Of a DNA stretch of 10,850 bases, positions 1 through 7,315 are shown piece by piece; position 1 is the stretch's first letter, and each line of letters begins with the position of its first letter. The translations under genes and the position numbers were made by a program. Origin of the DNA: Opitutales bacterium (GTDB lineage: Bacteria; Verrucomicrobiota; Verrucomicrobiia; Opitutales; Opitutaceae); NCBI GenBank assembly GCA_021772595.1, contig JAJFLS010000621.1, positions 1 to 10,850 of the forward strand. Direction: 5' to 3'. Under the pieces are notes generated by a model. It ran no database searches. It was not told where the DNA came from and saw only the letters and a program-made list of their open reading frames with translations.

Positions 1-1464
1 GTCGTAGAGTTCCCATGGATCGCCGTTGGCAGCGACGAGTTTCCATTCGCCGATGAGCACGGCGCGGTGTCCGTCGTGCATCCACCAGAGAAGATCGCGT
101 TCGACCGTTACGTCTGCATTAAAGGTTGCCGCGATGCTGCGCCCTGGAGCGGGAGGGATTGGATCGCCTTCCCATGTAGTTGGTTTTTCGGCACCGATTA
201 CATCGAGAATCGTGGGGACGAAGTCGATGAAGTGACCAGGCGAGTGGCGAAGCTCGCCGCGCGCTTGAATCCCTTTCGGCCAGTGGGCGATGAAGGGGGT
301 GCTGGTGCCGCCTTCGTGAACCCATGTCTTGTGACGCCGGAAAGGGGTGTTGGACGCGCTGGAGAAACCGGGGCCGAGACAGAGGTAGCTGGCTTCACTG
401 CCGAGTGGCGCTTCTGGGTCGTGACCGCCGGAGCGCACCATGATTTCCGCGCTGGCCCCGTTGTCGGATGCGAAGCAAATGAGCGTGTTCTCGAAGGCAC
501 CCATGGTTTTGAGCTGATCGACTACTCGCCCGATCTCTTGGTCCATTCGGTCGACCATGGCGGCGTGGATGGCCATCTTGGTCGCTTGAAAACGCTTTTG
601 TTCGGAACTCAAATCATTCCACGGGAATGGCCGGAATACTTCTTCGGGTCCTAGCTTGTGGAGATCCTTGGCGTGGTAGTAGGGCGGGCCAAGATTACGT
701 TCGATCTCGGAAAGCTCTGTATTCACGATTCCCATGCGCGTTTGTCGAGCGAAGCGTTCCTCTCTCAGAACATCCCAGCCTTTGAGGTAGCGGTCGCGGT
801 ATTTCTCGATGTCTTCGGGAAGAGCATGCAGCGGGAAGTGCGGCGCGATGAACGCGAGGTATTGGAAGAAGGGGAGCTCGGCGTATTTCTCGGAATGCTC
901 TTTTAGACAATCGATCGCGTGTTCGGCGGTCGCGGTGGTGATGTAGAAACCGGATTCGTCTTCAGGGGCTTCGACCGGGACATCGTCGATGCGGACGCCT
1001 TTGATAGAGAAGAAAGTTCCTTGGTTTTTGGTGTCGAACGATCGGTCGAATCCGGCGTCGAGCACGTTGCCGTCGATGTGCCACTTTCCGCTATGGTAGT
1101 TGCGATATCCATACGGCTTGAGAAAGTCGGGAAGCAACTTCGCCCAGTTTTGGCGAGCGCCTCGGTTGCCGCCTGCTTGGTCCGGGAGGACGTCGCGATG
1201 GATTTCATGTGGATAGTAGCCGGCGAGCAGAGCCGCCCGGGAGGGCCAGCAGCGGCCTGTGTTGTAGAACTGAGTGTAGCGGAGACCGTTGGCGGCGAGG
1301 GAGTCGAGATTGGGAGTCTCGATTTCTCCTCCGTAGCAGCCGAGATCGGAGAAGCCGAGGTCGTCCGCCAGGATGAAGAGGACGTTGGGCGGCGGAGCCG
1401 CGTATGAATGAAGAATTAGGAATGAAGAATGAAGAATGAGGAGAGCTGCGGGGGCGAGTTTCAT
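1..1464 (-). CDS. Exported type I sulfatase (arylsulfatase-like), C-terminus beyond left edge
   Basis: Hydrolyses sulfate esters, probably on a carbohydrate, outside the cytoplasm. Reading the minus strand from the ATG at 1464 gives 488 codons with no stop, ending in WELYD at the window edge, so only the C-terminal tail is missing. Residues 1-23 form a signal peptide (MKLAPAALLILHSSF..LHSYA|A). The metal-binding pair D34-D35 lies in FILADDLG, and the formylglycine motif C72-W-P-S-R76 follows in a GRCWPSRAALLAG context. GKWH, SDNGAS and a later H-K-T-W-V-H-E-G-G segment are also conserved sulfatase elements. The cysteine must be converted to formylglycine by a maturase that is not in this window. 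The NTGRCWPSR context recalls the S1_4 arylsulfatase subfamily, but that is from memory. No Shine-Dalgarno is visible. The gene lies 78 bases downstream of the sulfatase at 1543-3042, so the two are probably co-transcribed. Part of the signal peptide is encoded by a short tandem repeat. Confidence 0.93.
   Translation of the reverse strand, partial: MKLAPAALLILHSSFLILHSYAAPPPNVLFILADDLGFSDLGCYGGEIETPNLDSLAANGLRYTQFYNTGRCWPSRAALLAGYYPHEIHRDVLPDQAGGNRGARQNWAKLLPDFLKPYGYRNYHSGKWHIDGNVLDAGFDRSFDTKNQGTFFSIKGVRIDDVPVEAPEDESGFYITTATAEHAIDCLKEHSEKYAELPFFQYLAFIAPHFPLHALPEDIEKYRDRYLKGWDVLREERFARQTRMGIVNTELSEIERNLGPPYYHAKDLHKLGPEEVFRPFPWNDLSSEQKRFQATKMAIHAAMVDRMDQEIGRVVDQLKTMGAFENTLICFASDNGASAEIMVRSGGHDPEAPLGSEASYLCLGPGFSSASNTPFRRHKTWVHEGGTSTPFIAHWPKGIQARGELRHSPGHFIDFVPTILDVIGAEKPTTWEGDPIPPAPGRSIAATFNADVTVERDLLWWMHDGHRAVLIGEWKLVAANGDPWELYD
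1406..1440. repeat. GAATGAA-type tandem repeat inside a signal-peptide coding region
   Basis: Units GAATGAAGAAT occur at 1406-1416 and again from 1420, with further GAATGAA copies to 1440. On the minus strand this codes for roughly residues 9-20 of the sulfatase signal peptide (ILHSSFLILHS). Similar simple repeats giving HSSF-type peptides appear in intergenic DNA of various bacteria; that comparison is from memory. The repeat is AT-rich compared with its surroundings. Confidence 0.7.
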
Positions 1465-1479
1465 TGGGATGTCGGTGGG

Positions 1480-1547
1480 GGTAGGGGCTTCCTGTTGCGA
1501 GGTTATGTCGTCTGAAGAGCGGCGGAGCGGGACGCTCTCGCCCTACC
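1480..1547. repeat. Short repeat element with GGTAGGG/CCCTACC ends
   Basis: GGTAGGG at 1480-1486 is inverted as CCCTACC at 1541-1547, enclosing 68 bases between two sulfatase genes. Inside, AGAGCG (1516-1521) can pair with CGCTCT (1533-1538). The ends match the first bases of the element at 9655-9736, so the two may belong to one family of small non-coding repeats. The right end overlaps the TAG stop of the sulfatase at 1543-3042. The 7-bp ends are short, so kinship is inferred mainly from the shared sequence and the intergenic position. Confidence 0.45.
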
Positions 1548-3042
1548 TTTTCTTTTGCGGGCTGTCTTGTGGGATTGGGTCGTCTTCGCCGATGGGCTGG
1601 CCTTCCCAGACGGGAGTTTTATCGTAGTAGGTGAGGACACGTGCGCCGCTTCCGGCGACGGGGCCGTTGTCGATCTTCGGGAGCCATTTCCGCATGGAGG
1701 CGACGACGCTTTTTTTCTGGGAAGCGACGTTTGTCCACTCGTGGGGATCGTTGACTATATCGTACAATTCCTCCGCTCCGTCGACGTAGTGGATGTATCT
1801 CCACTTTTCGGATACGATGGAAAAGTTGCCTTGATTGTGCGAAGTGATCGCGGGGCGTTCGCGGGGAGCATCGGCGTCTTGAAGTTGCGGTTTCAGGCTG
1901 AGGCCTTCGAGATGGTCGATTGATGGGAGGTCGCAGAGGTCTACCAAGGTCGGATAGATGTCGAGTAGTTCGGCGGGCTTCGAGCTTCGTTGTCCGGCGG
2001 TGACTCCGGGGCCAGCGAAGATTAGCGGAATACGGGTCGAGCGGCGCCAAAGCGTGTTTTTGCCGGTGATCGCTTTCTCGCCGAGATGGAAGCCGTGATC
2101 TCCCCAGAGGACGACGATGGTGTTGTCGGTTTTCCCGGCTTTGTCGAGCGCGTCGAGGATGCGGCCGACTTGGCTGTCGACGAAGCTGGTGGACGCCAGG
2201 TACGAGCGGACGAGATTGATTTGCTGGTCGTTCTCGTCGAGCCATTGTTTGCGCGGCTCGGGCAAACTCCAGTGTATCCACCACGAGGAGCGCGGTGTGT
2301 CGTCACGGTCGCCTTCGGGCATCGGTGGCAGGACGGACGCGTCATCGGGATAAAGGTCGAACCACTTTTGGGTGGCGTAGCAAGGCACGTGTGGTAGAAA
2401 GAATCCGGCGGCCAGGAAAAACGGCTTTCCTTCCGGATGTTCTTCGATCATGCGGACCGCGTGGGAAGCGACGTCATAGTCCCCTTTTGTGGAATCGTCA
2501 TTGTCGTCCGGCCAAACGCCCCAGTCCATTAACGCGTGATTGCCGAATGGCGTCTCGGGAATGAGCTTTTGGGGAGGCTTTGAACCGACGCCGCCCCGCG
2601 ATCCCCAGTTTTGAAATTCGGGATTCGGCTCGTTGGCCGGTTGGGAGCGAATGCTGTGATAAATCTTGCCGTTGCTATAGGTTTCATAGCCGTTGGCCTG
2701 AAAGTGCTGCGGCAGGGAGACGAGGTCGGCCCATTGAGGCACGTCGCGAAACCAGGGTCGGAGTCCGTGAATTCCCGTCGTGCTCGGGCGGAGGCCGACC
2801 ATGAGGCTCGTTCGGGAGGGGTTGCAGAGAGGGGCCTGGCAATGGGCGTTGGCCATGAGAGTTCCGCGGTCGGCAAGCCGGTCGATGTTCGGCGTCTTGA
2901 CCAGCGGATGGGAATCCATGCACCCGATCCAATCGTTTTGGTCATCGATCGCGATGAAGAGGATATTGGGTTTTTCTGCAGCACTCGAAACGAGGGCGGT
3001 GCAGAAAAACGCGAGGGATAGGGACAGGGCGACTCGAATCAC
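1543..3042 (-). CDS. Exported iduronate-2-sulfatase-like type I sulfatase
   Basis: A 499-residue exported sulfatase that hydrolyses sulfate esters. Residues 1-22 are a Sec signal peptide with a hydrophobic core and an SSAA cleavage region. D33-D34 in the FIAIDDQND segment are metal ligands. C73-N-P-S-R77 is the formylglycine motif, and G125-K126-I-Y-H129 supplies the usual active-site Lys and His. WGDHGFHLGEKAITGK at about residue 315 is the second metal-site region. The IDDQNDWIG start, the CNPSRTSLM..RPSTTGIHG context and the C-terminal ELYDIVNDPHEWTN segment fit the iduronate-2-sulfatase-like group (S1_7 in SulfAtlas, from memory). Length is normal and the reading frame intact. The start codon is GTG; an ATG 22 bases upstream is out of frame. 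It heads a two-sulfatase minus-strand unit and is divergent from the small ORF at 3159. Enzyme class is well supported, but the natural substrate cannot be read from sequence. Confidence 0.95.
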   Translation of the reverse strand: MIRVALSLSLAFFCTALVSSAAEKPNILFIAIDDQNDWIGCMDSHPLVKTPNIDRLADRGTLMANAHCQAPLCNPSRTSLMVGLRPSTTGIHGLRPWFRDVPQWADLVSLPQHFQANGYETYSNGKIYHSIRSQPANEPNPEFQNWGSRGGVGSKPPQKLIPETPFGNHALMDWGVWPDDNDDSTKGDYDVASHAVRMIEEHPEGKPFFLAAGFFLPHVPCYATQKWFDLYPDDASVLPPMPEGDRDDTPRSSWWIHWSLPEPRKQWLDENDQQINLVRSYLASTSFVDSQVGRILDALDKAGKTDNTIVVLWGDHGFHLGEKAITGKNTLWRRSTRIPLIFAGPGVTAGQRSSKPAELLDIYPTLVDLCDLPSIDHLEGLSLKPQLQDADAPRERPAITSHNQGNFSIVSEKWRYIHYVDGAEELYDIVNDPHEWTNVASQKKSVVASMRKWLPKIDNGPVAGSGARVLTYYDKTPVWEGQPIGEDDPIPQDSPQKKR

Positions 3043-3158
3043 GCGAGCAGGAAAGCGGATTCATCGAACCGGGGCAACTCTCATTTCGCGCTGGCCCGGC
3101 GGCTCGGGTGCGCTATGGTCGAGCGAGATTTTCACGTTTGAAAAGCGAGGGCGCGGCG

Positions 3159-3362
3159 ATGAATTGCGAACAACGAAAGGAGTTTCGCTATTTGCAAGAT
3201 GCGTTGCTTCCGCATGTCGCGATTTGGAAAGAAGCGATGCTTTCGGCTGCTTTGTGGTTCATTTTCAAAGAGCTAGGCATAACGACGATCTATTATCACA
3301 GTTATGAAAGCGGATGCGTTTTGAAGGACATAGAACATGGCAGGCCCCCTCGCTCGCTTTAG
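3159..3362 (+). CDS. Small hypothetical protein, possibly a truncated gene remnant
   Basis: A 67-residue product starting at ATG 3159, preceded by GCGAGGG as a weak ribosome-binding site; the frame also stays open upstream to a GTG at 3108. The sequence is protein-like: RKEFRYLQDALLPHVAIWK, then a hydrophobic stretch AMLSAALWFIF, then GITTIYYHSYESGC and HGRPPRSL at the end. The abrupt end after PPRSL, with no obvious domain end, suggests that the 3' part may be lost. I have a vague memory of longer proteins with a YYHS-ESGC..PPRSLY segment in planctomycete/verrucomicrobial genomes, but cannot verify it. It is divergent from the sulfatase at 1543-3042 and lies in a region with other debris. 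Function unknown. Confidence 0.45.
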   Translation: MNCEQRKEFRYLQDALLPHVAIWKEAMLSAALWFIFKELGITTIYYHSYESGCVLKDIEHGRPPRSL

Positions 3363-3460
3363 AAACAGGGCGTGGTCCGAGCTCGGTACGATTGGCGGCG
3401 CAACGATTTCGTTGAGTTTGGCGAATTAGAGAACGGAGATGCTTCGCTTGGTGTGGAGTC

Positions 3461-3685
3461 TTATGTACTCGCTGCTAATTTGGACCGATATTCTATCCAG
3501 TTTTTTCGATGCTTGCGAATCCATTCTATCTTCGCTTGATCGAATCCAATATCGTATCCAAGCCGCTCGGACTCGATCCATTTATGCTTAATAATCTCTT
3601 CTTTTTCGGCTAGAAATTCTCGAAATACTTTTGAGCGAGTTACGAATACATTATGAATTGGCTCGTTTGAATTCTCACTGCTCAT
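3461..3685 (-). CDS. Small conserved-looking hypothetical protein (74 aa)
   Basis: A charged 74-residue protein without signal peptide or membrane segment. Its core (residues about 20-70) reads FREFLAEKEEIIKHKWIES, then ERLGYDIGFDQAKIEWI and KHRKNWIEYRSK. The H-K-W-x-x-S-E-x-x-G-x-D-x-G-F pattern resembles small uncharacterised bacterial proteins and part of the DUF4032 motif, from memory and unverified. A start at ATG 3685 fits, and no strong ribosome-binding site is seen. The DNA is visibly more AT-rich than the sulfatase and oxidoreductase genes around it, consistent with a different origin. It has no operon partner; the 98 bases between it and the plus-strand ORF ending at 3362 hold no clear feature. 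Function unknown; it could be a nucleic-acid-binding or accessory protein, but nothing in the sequence decides this. Confidence 0.55.
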   Translation of the reverse strand: MSSENSNEPIHNVFVTRSKVFREFLAEKEEIIKHKWIESERLGYDIGFDQAKIEWIRKHRKNWIEYRSKLAAST

Positions 3686-3782
3686 TGTTGTTTGAAGGTG
3701 GAGGTGTGTTCGTTTAGGGTAGGTCGGTGGTTGAGAGTCTATTCAGTCTTACTAGGGGATTGATTTTTCAATGTTATTTAAA

Positions 3783-3796
3783 GTTTACAAGTAAAC
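3783..3796. promoter_or_regulatory. Palindrome GTTTAC-AA-GTAAAC, candidate operator
   Basis: Two 6-bp arms, GTTTAC and GTAAAC, are separated by AA in an AT-rich stretch (about 3755-3800) upstream of both the 74-residue minus-strand ORF and, 160 bases away, the AraC gene. A weaker inverted pair ATTGA-TTTT-TCAAT lies just to its left. The size and symmetry suit a dimeric regulator site, but one copy alone is weak evidence. Confidence 0.3.
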
Positions 3797-3804
3797 ACTA
3801 GCGA

Positions 3805-3905
3805 TCACTTGCTCGTCCGAGGCGTCCAGACGGGGTCGATCATTTCGGCGTTGAGGGATTGCCAGGCGGCGATCATGGAGGCGCGCTTTTCGGGGCGGGC
3901 GGTTA
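3805..3905 (-). pseudogene. 3'-terminal fragment of a lost sulfatase gene
   Basis: On the minus strand this stretch codes for ARPEKRASMIAAWQSLN, then AEMIDPVWTPRTSK and a TGA stop at 3805-3807. It is a close copy of the C-terminus of the intact sulfatase at 8199-9638, which reads STRPEKLASMITTWQSLN, then AEMIDPVWTPRGR. Positions 3824-3899 match 8215-8290 at 72 of 76 bases. Beyond about 3905 the similarity ends and the AraC gene follows, so the rest of this sulfatase gene is absent. Three of the four differences change amino acids, and the two stop-proximal tails differ (TSK versus GR), so this looks like the remnant of a paralogue rather than a very recent copy. The reading frame stays open for about 18 more codons upstream, but that sequence is not recognisably sulfatase. 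Confidence 0.85.
3824..3899. repeat. Direct repeat copy A (sulfatase 3' end)
   Basis: A 76-base segment repeated in the same orientation at 8215-8290 with mismatches at 3853, 3867, 3870 and 3884. The spacing is 4391 bases. The two copies flank the AraC-Gfo-TIM-ThuA block. The origin is protein-coding (sulfatase C-terminus). Confidence 0.93.
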
Positions 3906-3953
3906 CGATGCGGCAGTCGGTATTCTGCTTGCGGGTGATCGGAAACTCTCCTT

Positions 3954-3960
3954 AAAGGGA
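3954..3960 (+). promoter_or_regulatory. Ribosome-binding site AAAGGGA that may select the second ATG of the AraC gene
   Basis: AAAGGGA ends on the first base of the ATG at 3960, too close to serve that codon. It sits five bases before the in-frame ATG at 3966, a normal spacing. This favours 3966 as the true start, shortening the protein by two residues. Confidence 0.45.
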
Positions 3961-4970
3961 TGGGTATGGATGAGTTGATTGCCCGTTACCAATTTCGGGA
4001 CGAAGTGCTGGAGGCGGATAGTTGTGTCGCCTTAGTGGACGCGATCGAGAAGGGCGAAGTGGCGTTTGGCGGATTTGGGCGTGGCAGCTACCCGGGCGAG
4101 GCGATGGGGCAGGAGTTTCCCTATTTGCGTTCGGTGGGCTACTGGAGTCTTGGCAAGGAGGGCAAGTGGTGTCTTGAGGAGCATCGTAACGAGGGGATTG
4201 AGCTGTGCTTTCTCGAATCGGGCTCGCTGCCGTTTGCTTTACGCGATCGCTGGCAGCAAATGGAGGGCGGCGATTTCACGGTCACCCGCCCGTGGCAGCC
4301 ACACGGTCTAGGGCGCGGTATTGTGCCGCCGAGCAAGCTGATTTGGTTTATTGTCGATGTGGGTGTTCGCATGCCGAATCAGGCATGGGTTTGGCCGGAT
4401 TGGATAGTCCTCTCGGAGCAGGACAAGCAGGAACTCAGCAATTTGCTAAGGCAAAACGAGACACCCATCCGACATGCGGATCGGGCGATGGTGGAGGCGT
4501 TCGTCAAGTTGAGGCAGACTTTGGAGTCGCCGCGACCGATCGAGCAGGTATCCACCGTCGCGGTACTGATCAATGCGATCCTGCTTGGACTGCTGCAGCT
4601 GTTGAAGTCGCAGCGTCCAGAGCTGGACGAGAATCTCTCCAGCGCTCGCCGCGCAGTGCAAGTGTTTCTCGGCGATATCGCGAAGCATCCGAGTTACATG
4701 GCTCGCGCGTGGACTTTGGAGGAAATGGCGAAGGAGTGTCACCTCGGAAGAACCGCGTTTACCCAGACATGCAAGGAACTGACGAATCAGACGCCTTTCG
4801 AATACTTGGCCAAGATTCGGGTCGAAGCGGCGAAACGTCTGATCGTCGAGCACCCGGACAAGTCGCTCACCGAGATAGGCTACGAGATGGGCTTCGGCTC
4901 GAGTGCATACTTCTCCAAGGTGTTTCGCGAGCAGATGGGGGTCACTCCATCGGCCTATCGCAAACTATAA
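3960..4970 (+). CDS. AraC-family transcriptional regulator
   Basis: A cytoplasmic DNA-binding regulator of 336 residues. The C-terminal 90 residues (about 248-336) form the two helix-turn-helix motifs of the AraC/XylS family. The first is TLEEMAKECHLGRTAFTQTCK. The second ends in the classic signature SLTEIGYEMGFGSSAYFSK, then VFREQMGVTPSAYRKL. The N-terminal part (about 75-135) contains GIELCFLESGSLPF and GGDFTVTRPWQPHGLG, which fit the cupin-like ligand-binding fold common in sugar-responsive members. Its last base is 60 bases before the Gfo/Idh/MocA oxidoreductase on the same strand, so it most likely controls the following three-gene set; the inducer is probably a sugar or sugar derivative. 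Two in-frame ATGs (3960 and 3966) are possible, and the ribosome-binding site favours the second. Immediately upstream lies a fragment of a broken sulfatase gene, so its promoter may be built partly from that DNA. No clear -35/-10 pair was seen. Confidence 0.93.
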   Translation: MGMDELIARYQFRDEVLEADSCVALVDAIEKGEVAFGGFGRGSYPGEAMGQEFPYLRSVGYWSLGKEGKWCLEEHRNEGIELCFLESGSLPFALRDRWQQMEGGDFTVTRPWQPHGLGRGIVPPSKLIWFIVDVGVRMPNQAWVWPDWIVLSEQDKQELSNLLRQNETPIRHADRAMVEAFVKLRQTLESPRPIEQVSTVAVLINAILLGLLQLLKSQRPELDENLSSARRAVQVFLGDIAKHPSYMARAWTLEEMAKECHLGRTAFTQTCKELTNQTPFEYLAKIRVEAAKRLIVEHPDKSLTEIGYEMGFGSSAYFSKVFREQMGVTPSAYRKL

Positions 4971-5030
4971 AAATATACCGCCGATCTCTGTTGATTGTCG
5001 TTGGCGTGGGTACCTGCTAATCTGTCTTCG

Positions 5031-6359
5031 ATGAGTACTCGTAGAACCTTTATTCGGGAGGTCGGCTTTGGCTTCGCGGCATCGACTTTCTTATTGCCCT
5101 CTTCGGTCATTGGCAAAGCGAGTCCGTCTAAGCGGCTTAACATCGCTCTGATCGGCTGTGGGGGCCGGATGAATGCATTGCTCGCGGAGCTGCTGAAGAT
5201 CGAAACTGTGCGGGTCGTCGCTGCGGTGGACCCGTTTGAGGAGCGCCGATTGGCTAAGGCCGCCACGTGCAACGCGGCCTATGGGGGAAACTATTGCCGG
5301 ACCTTCGAGGATTTTCGCGAGGTATTGGCGATGCCTGATATCGATGGTGTCGTTGTGGCGACTCCGGATCATTGGCACGTGCCGATCGCGATTGCCGCCG
5401 CTCGAGCGGATAAGGATATGTACGTGGAAAAGCCGCTGGGCCTTTCGCTTCCGCGGGCGGCGGTTCTACGAAAGGAGCTGGCCCGAAACCGTTGCGTTTT
5501 TCAGTATGGCACTCAGCAGCATTCTTCGCTTTCAGGACGCCAAGCTGTCGAACTGGTTTGGAATGCTTATGTGGGCAAACTCCAGCAGGTCGATGTATGG
5601 TCTCCATCATTAGGAGTCGATGACGTGGGCAAGATCGAGACGCAACCTGTGCCATCGAATTTCAACTACGACTTGTGGCTTGGGCCGGCTAAGAAGGCTC
5701 CGTATTCCGATGCTCGAGTGGACAACCTCGGCGCTTGGCATTGCTACGAATATGCGCTCGGTTTTATCGCAGGCTGGGGAGCTCATCCGATCGATATCCT
5801 GCAGTGGGGGCTTCAAAAAGAGCATACCGCTCCGGTCCGCTATGCAGGTACGGGCTTTGTGCCGCAGGAGCCAGATCTGTACAATACCGTGCGCAGCTGG
5901 GATATCGAGATGACCTACGCGAATGGGACGAAGGCTCGTTTCATGGACGACTCGATCGCGAAGAAGGCAGTGAGCGAGTACCACAACTACTACCAGAGTA
6001 ACGGGGTTGCCTTTCACGGAACGGACGGATTCGTCTGCCACTCGCGCGGAGCGTGTTATCTGTATAGCAAAGGGAAATACGTTAACCTAGGGAATGTGGA
6101 CTTCGATACCTTCGATAAAAGGGCGGCTATCAGCTCTGGGCATATGCAGAATTTCGTGGATTGCATGGTTTCGCGCGAGACGACGCTTTGTCCGATCGAT
6201 TCGGCCATCAATGGCGACGCGATTAGCCATCTGAGCAATGCGGCTGTCCGTACCGGGCGTGCTCTGAACTACAATCCGAAGACCCTGAAGGTGAAGGGCG
6301 ATGCGGAAGTCAATGCCATGCTCACTCGACCGATGCGCGAACCCTACGGTGTCGCTTAA
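5031..6359 (+). CDS. Tat-exported Gfo/Idh/MocA-family NAD(P)-dependent oxidoreductase
   Basis: A 442-residue protein of the family that oxidises or reduces hydroxyl groups of sugars and cyclitols; some relatives use tightly bound NAD for glycoside cleavage (GH109 type). The start at 5031 gives a twin-arginine leader, S-T-R4-R5-T-F-I-R, followed by a hydrophobic segment to about residue 28, implying export of the folded, cofactor-loaded enzyme. The frame is open to an ATG at 4995, but that would bury the Tat motif 12 residues in. The Rossmann motif G42-C-G-G is followed by TPDHWH (111-116), E133-K134-P135-L and then G247-W-G-A-H251-P-I-D254, the usual catalytic His region. Family length and order are normal and no lesions are visible. 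It is followed 37 bases later by the TIM-barrel gene. Substrate unknown; the neighbours suggest a sugar released from a sulfated glycan. Confidence 0.93.
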   Translation: MSTRRTFIREVGFGFAASTFLLPSSVIGKASPSKRLNIALIGCGGRMNALLAELLKIETVRVVAAVDPFEERRLAKAATCNAAYGGNYCRTFEDFREVLAMPDIDGVVVATPDHWHVPIAIAAARADKDMYVEKPLGLSLPRAAVLRKELARNRCVFQYGTQQHSSLSGRQAVELVWNAYVGKLQQVDVWSPSLGVDDVGKIETQPVPSNFNYDLWLGPAKKAPYSDARVDNLGAWHCYEYALGFIAGWGAHPIDILQWGLQKEHTAPVRYAGTGFVPQEPDLYNTVRSWDIEMTYANGTKARFMDDSIAKKAVSEYHNYYQSNGVAFHGTDGFVCHSRGACYLYSKGKYVNLGNVDFDTFDKRAAISSGHMQNFVDCMVSRETTLCPIDSAINGDAISHLSNAAVRTGRALNYNPKTLKVKGDAEVNAMLTRPMREPYGVA

Positions 6360-6396
6360 GATCTCTCGAATTTTGAATCTCTACTCCCCGTATAAA

Positions 6397-7248
6397 ATGA
6401 AAATAGGATGTTTCGCCCTTATTGAACCGTTCCAACCTTTGGAACGACAATTTCAAATCGTTAAGGAGCTTGGCTTCGACTACATCGATTTAACTGACAA
6501 TCACGATGGAGCGACGCTCGGCGTGGAGTTTGGATTCGCTGCCTCGCAGAGCCTCGATGGGCACCCGAAGCGGATTCGCGAGATGGCGCAAAGGCACGAT
6601 TTGGAGATCACTACGGTTTGCGCCCATGCGAACTTGCTCGATGCCGCGAGCCCGGAACGTTATGGTACTACTGAGATTATCAAGGCCCTACGGCTCGCGG
6701 GGAACTTAGGTATCCACGAAGTTATCACAACGGAAGGCGAATCGTATACGGATTTTGGACACAACCTGTCCACCAAAGAACAACTGCTGGTGATTCGCGA
6801 AAAACTGCAGACGCCGATCGAGTGGGCAGAAGAGTTGGGTATCCGCCTGCTCTTCGAGCCGCATGGCCCGGTGACGGACTCGGTTGAACTCATGGGCGAT
6901 CTGCTTGATTCGCTTGGTCGCGAAGACAGCGTCGGGATTTGCCTCGATACGGGCAATAGCTGGCTGGGCGGGTCGGAGCCGCTGGATTTCGTGAAGACCT
7001 TCGGTTCTCGCATCGGGCACGTTCACTGGAAGGACATGCCAGCAGAGTGGGAGGAGAAGCGCGGCAAGCAGTTTGGCTGCGGCATGAGCCCGATCCCTCT
7101 CGGGGACGGAGTGGTAGGCATTCCGCAAATCGTAGAAAAGTTGGCCGAAGTCGGCTTTTCCGGGGCGACGACCTTGGAGGTCGCCGGAGCGGATGCTGTG
7201 AAGGTATCGGCGAAACGACTACACAAGTGGTCTGGCGTAGTTTGCTGA
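6397..7248 (+). CDS. Sugar phosphate isomerase/epimerase-like TIM-barrel protein
   Basis: A 283-residue protein of the xylose isomerase-like TIM-barrel (AP endonuclease 2) fold. Members isomerise or epimerise sugars and keto-sugars, or act as lyases/hydratases on oxidised sugars, using a divalent metal. The expected metal ligands are visible in order: E154 (LLFEPHG), D184 (ICLDTGNSW), H210 (GHVHWKD) and E261 (TTLEVAG). H77 in CAHANL lies at the substrate pocket. I chose ATG 6397 because MKIGCFALIEPF begins the first beta strand; the frame is open further upstream, but that extension overlaps the oxidoreductase end and is not domain-like. No signal peptide is seen, so it should act in the cytoplasm, unlike its exported partner. 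It sits between the oxidoreductase and the ThuA gene with gaps of 37 and 67 bases, consistent with one operon. Exact reaction unknown. Confidence 0.9.
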   Translation: MKIGCFALIEPFQPLERQFQIVKELGFDYIDLTDNHDGATLGVEFGFAASQSLDGHPKRIREMAQRHDLEITTVCAHANLLDAASPERYGTTEIIKALRLAGNLGIHEVITTEGESYTDFGHNLSTKEQLLVIREKLQTPIEWAEELGIRLLFEPHGPVTDSVELMGDLLDSLGREDSVGICLDTGNSWLGGSEPLDFVKTFGSRIGHVHWKDMPAEWEEKRGKQFGCGMSPIPLGDGVVGIPQIVEKLAEVGFSGATTLEVAGADAVKVSAKRLHKWSGVVC

Positions 7249-7315
7249 GCGGTATTAATCGTCGTGATATTTCAATAAATCGCAGCCATCATGCGAGTGC
7301 CCCAGACTTTGTAGA

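Noticed and set aside
919..1407. A 162-codon open frame on the plus strand (and similar plus-strand frames at 67-654, 2086-2397 and 8607-9149)
   Set aside because: They lie antisense to sulfatase genes with full motif support; the open frames follow from the third-position GC bias of the real genes.
3373..3531. Open plus-strand frame after the small ORF (contains VRARYDWRRND and FVEFGELENGD) as a frameshifted continuation of that ORF
   Set aside because: It looks protein-like but has no recognised homology and runs into the opposing 74-residue ORF; without a homologue the frameshift cannot be supported.
4995..5030. Upstream ATG at 4995 as start of the Tat-exported oxidoreductase
   Set aside because: It would place 12 extra residues before the twin-arginine motif; the ATG at 5031 gives a normal leader.
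5254..6041. Minus-strand open frames of 133 and 143 codons
   Set aside because: They are antisense to the Gfo/Idh/MocA gene, whose motifs are continuous through the region; no recognisable protein features in the shadows.
6391..6397. TATAAA just before the TIM-barrel start as a -10 promoter box
   Set aside because: It directly touches the start codon with no room for a leader and has no matching -35; co-transcription from upstream is more likely.
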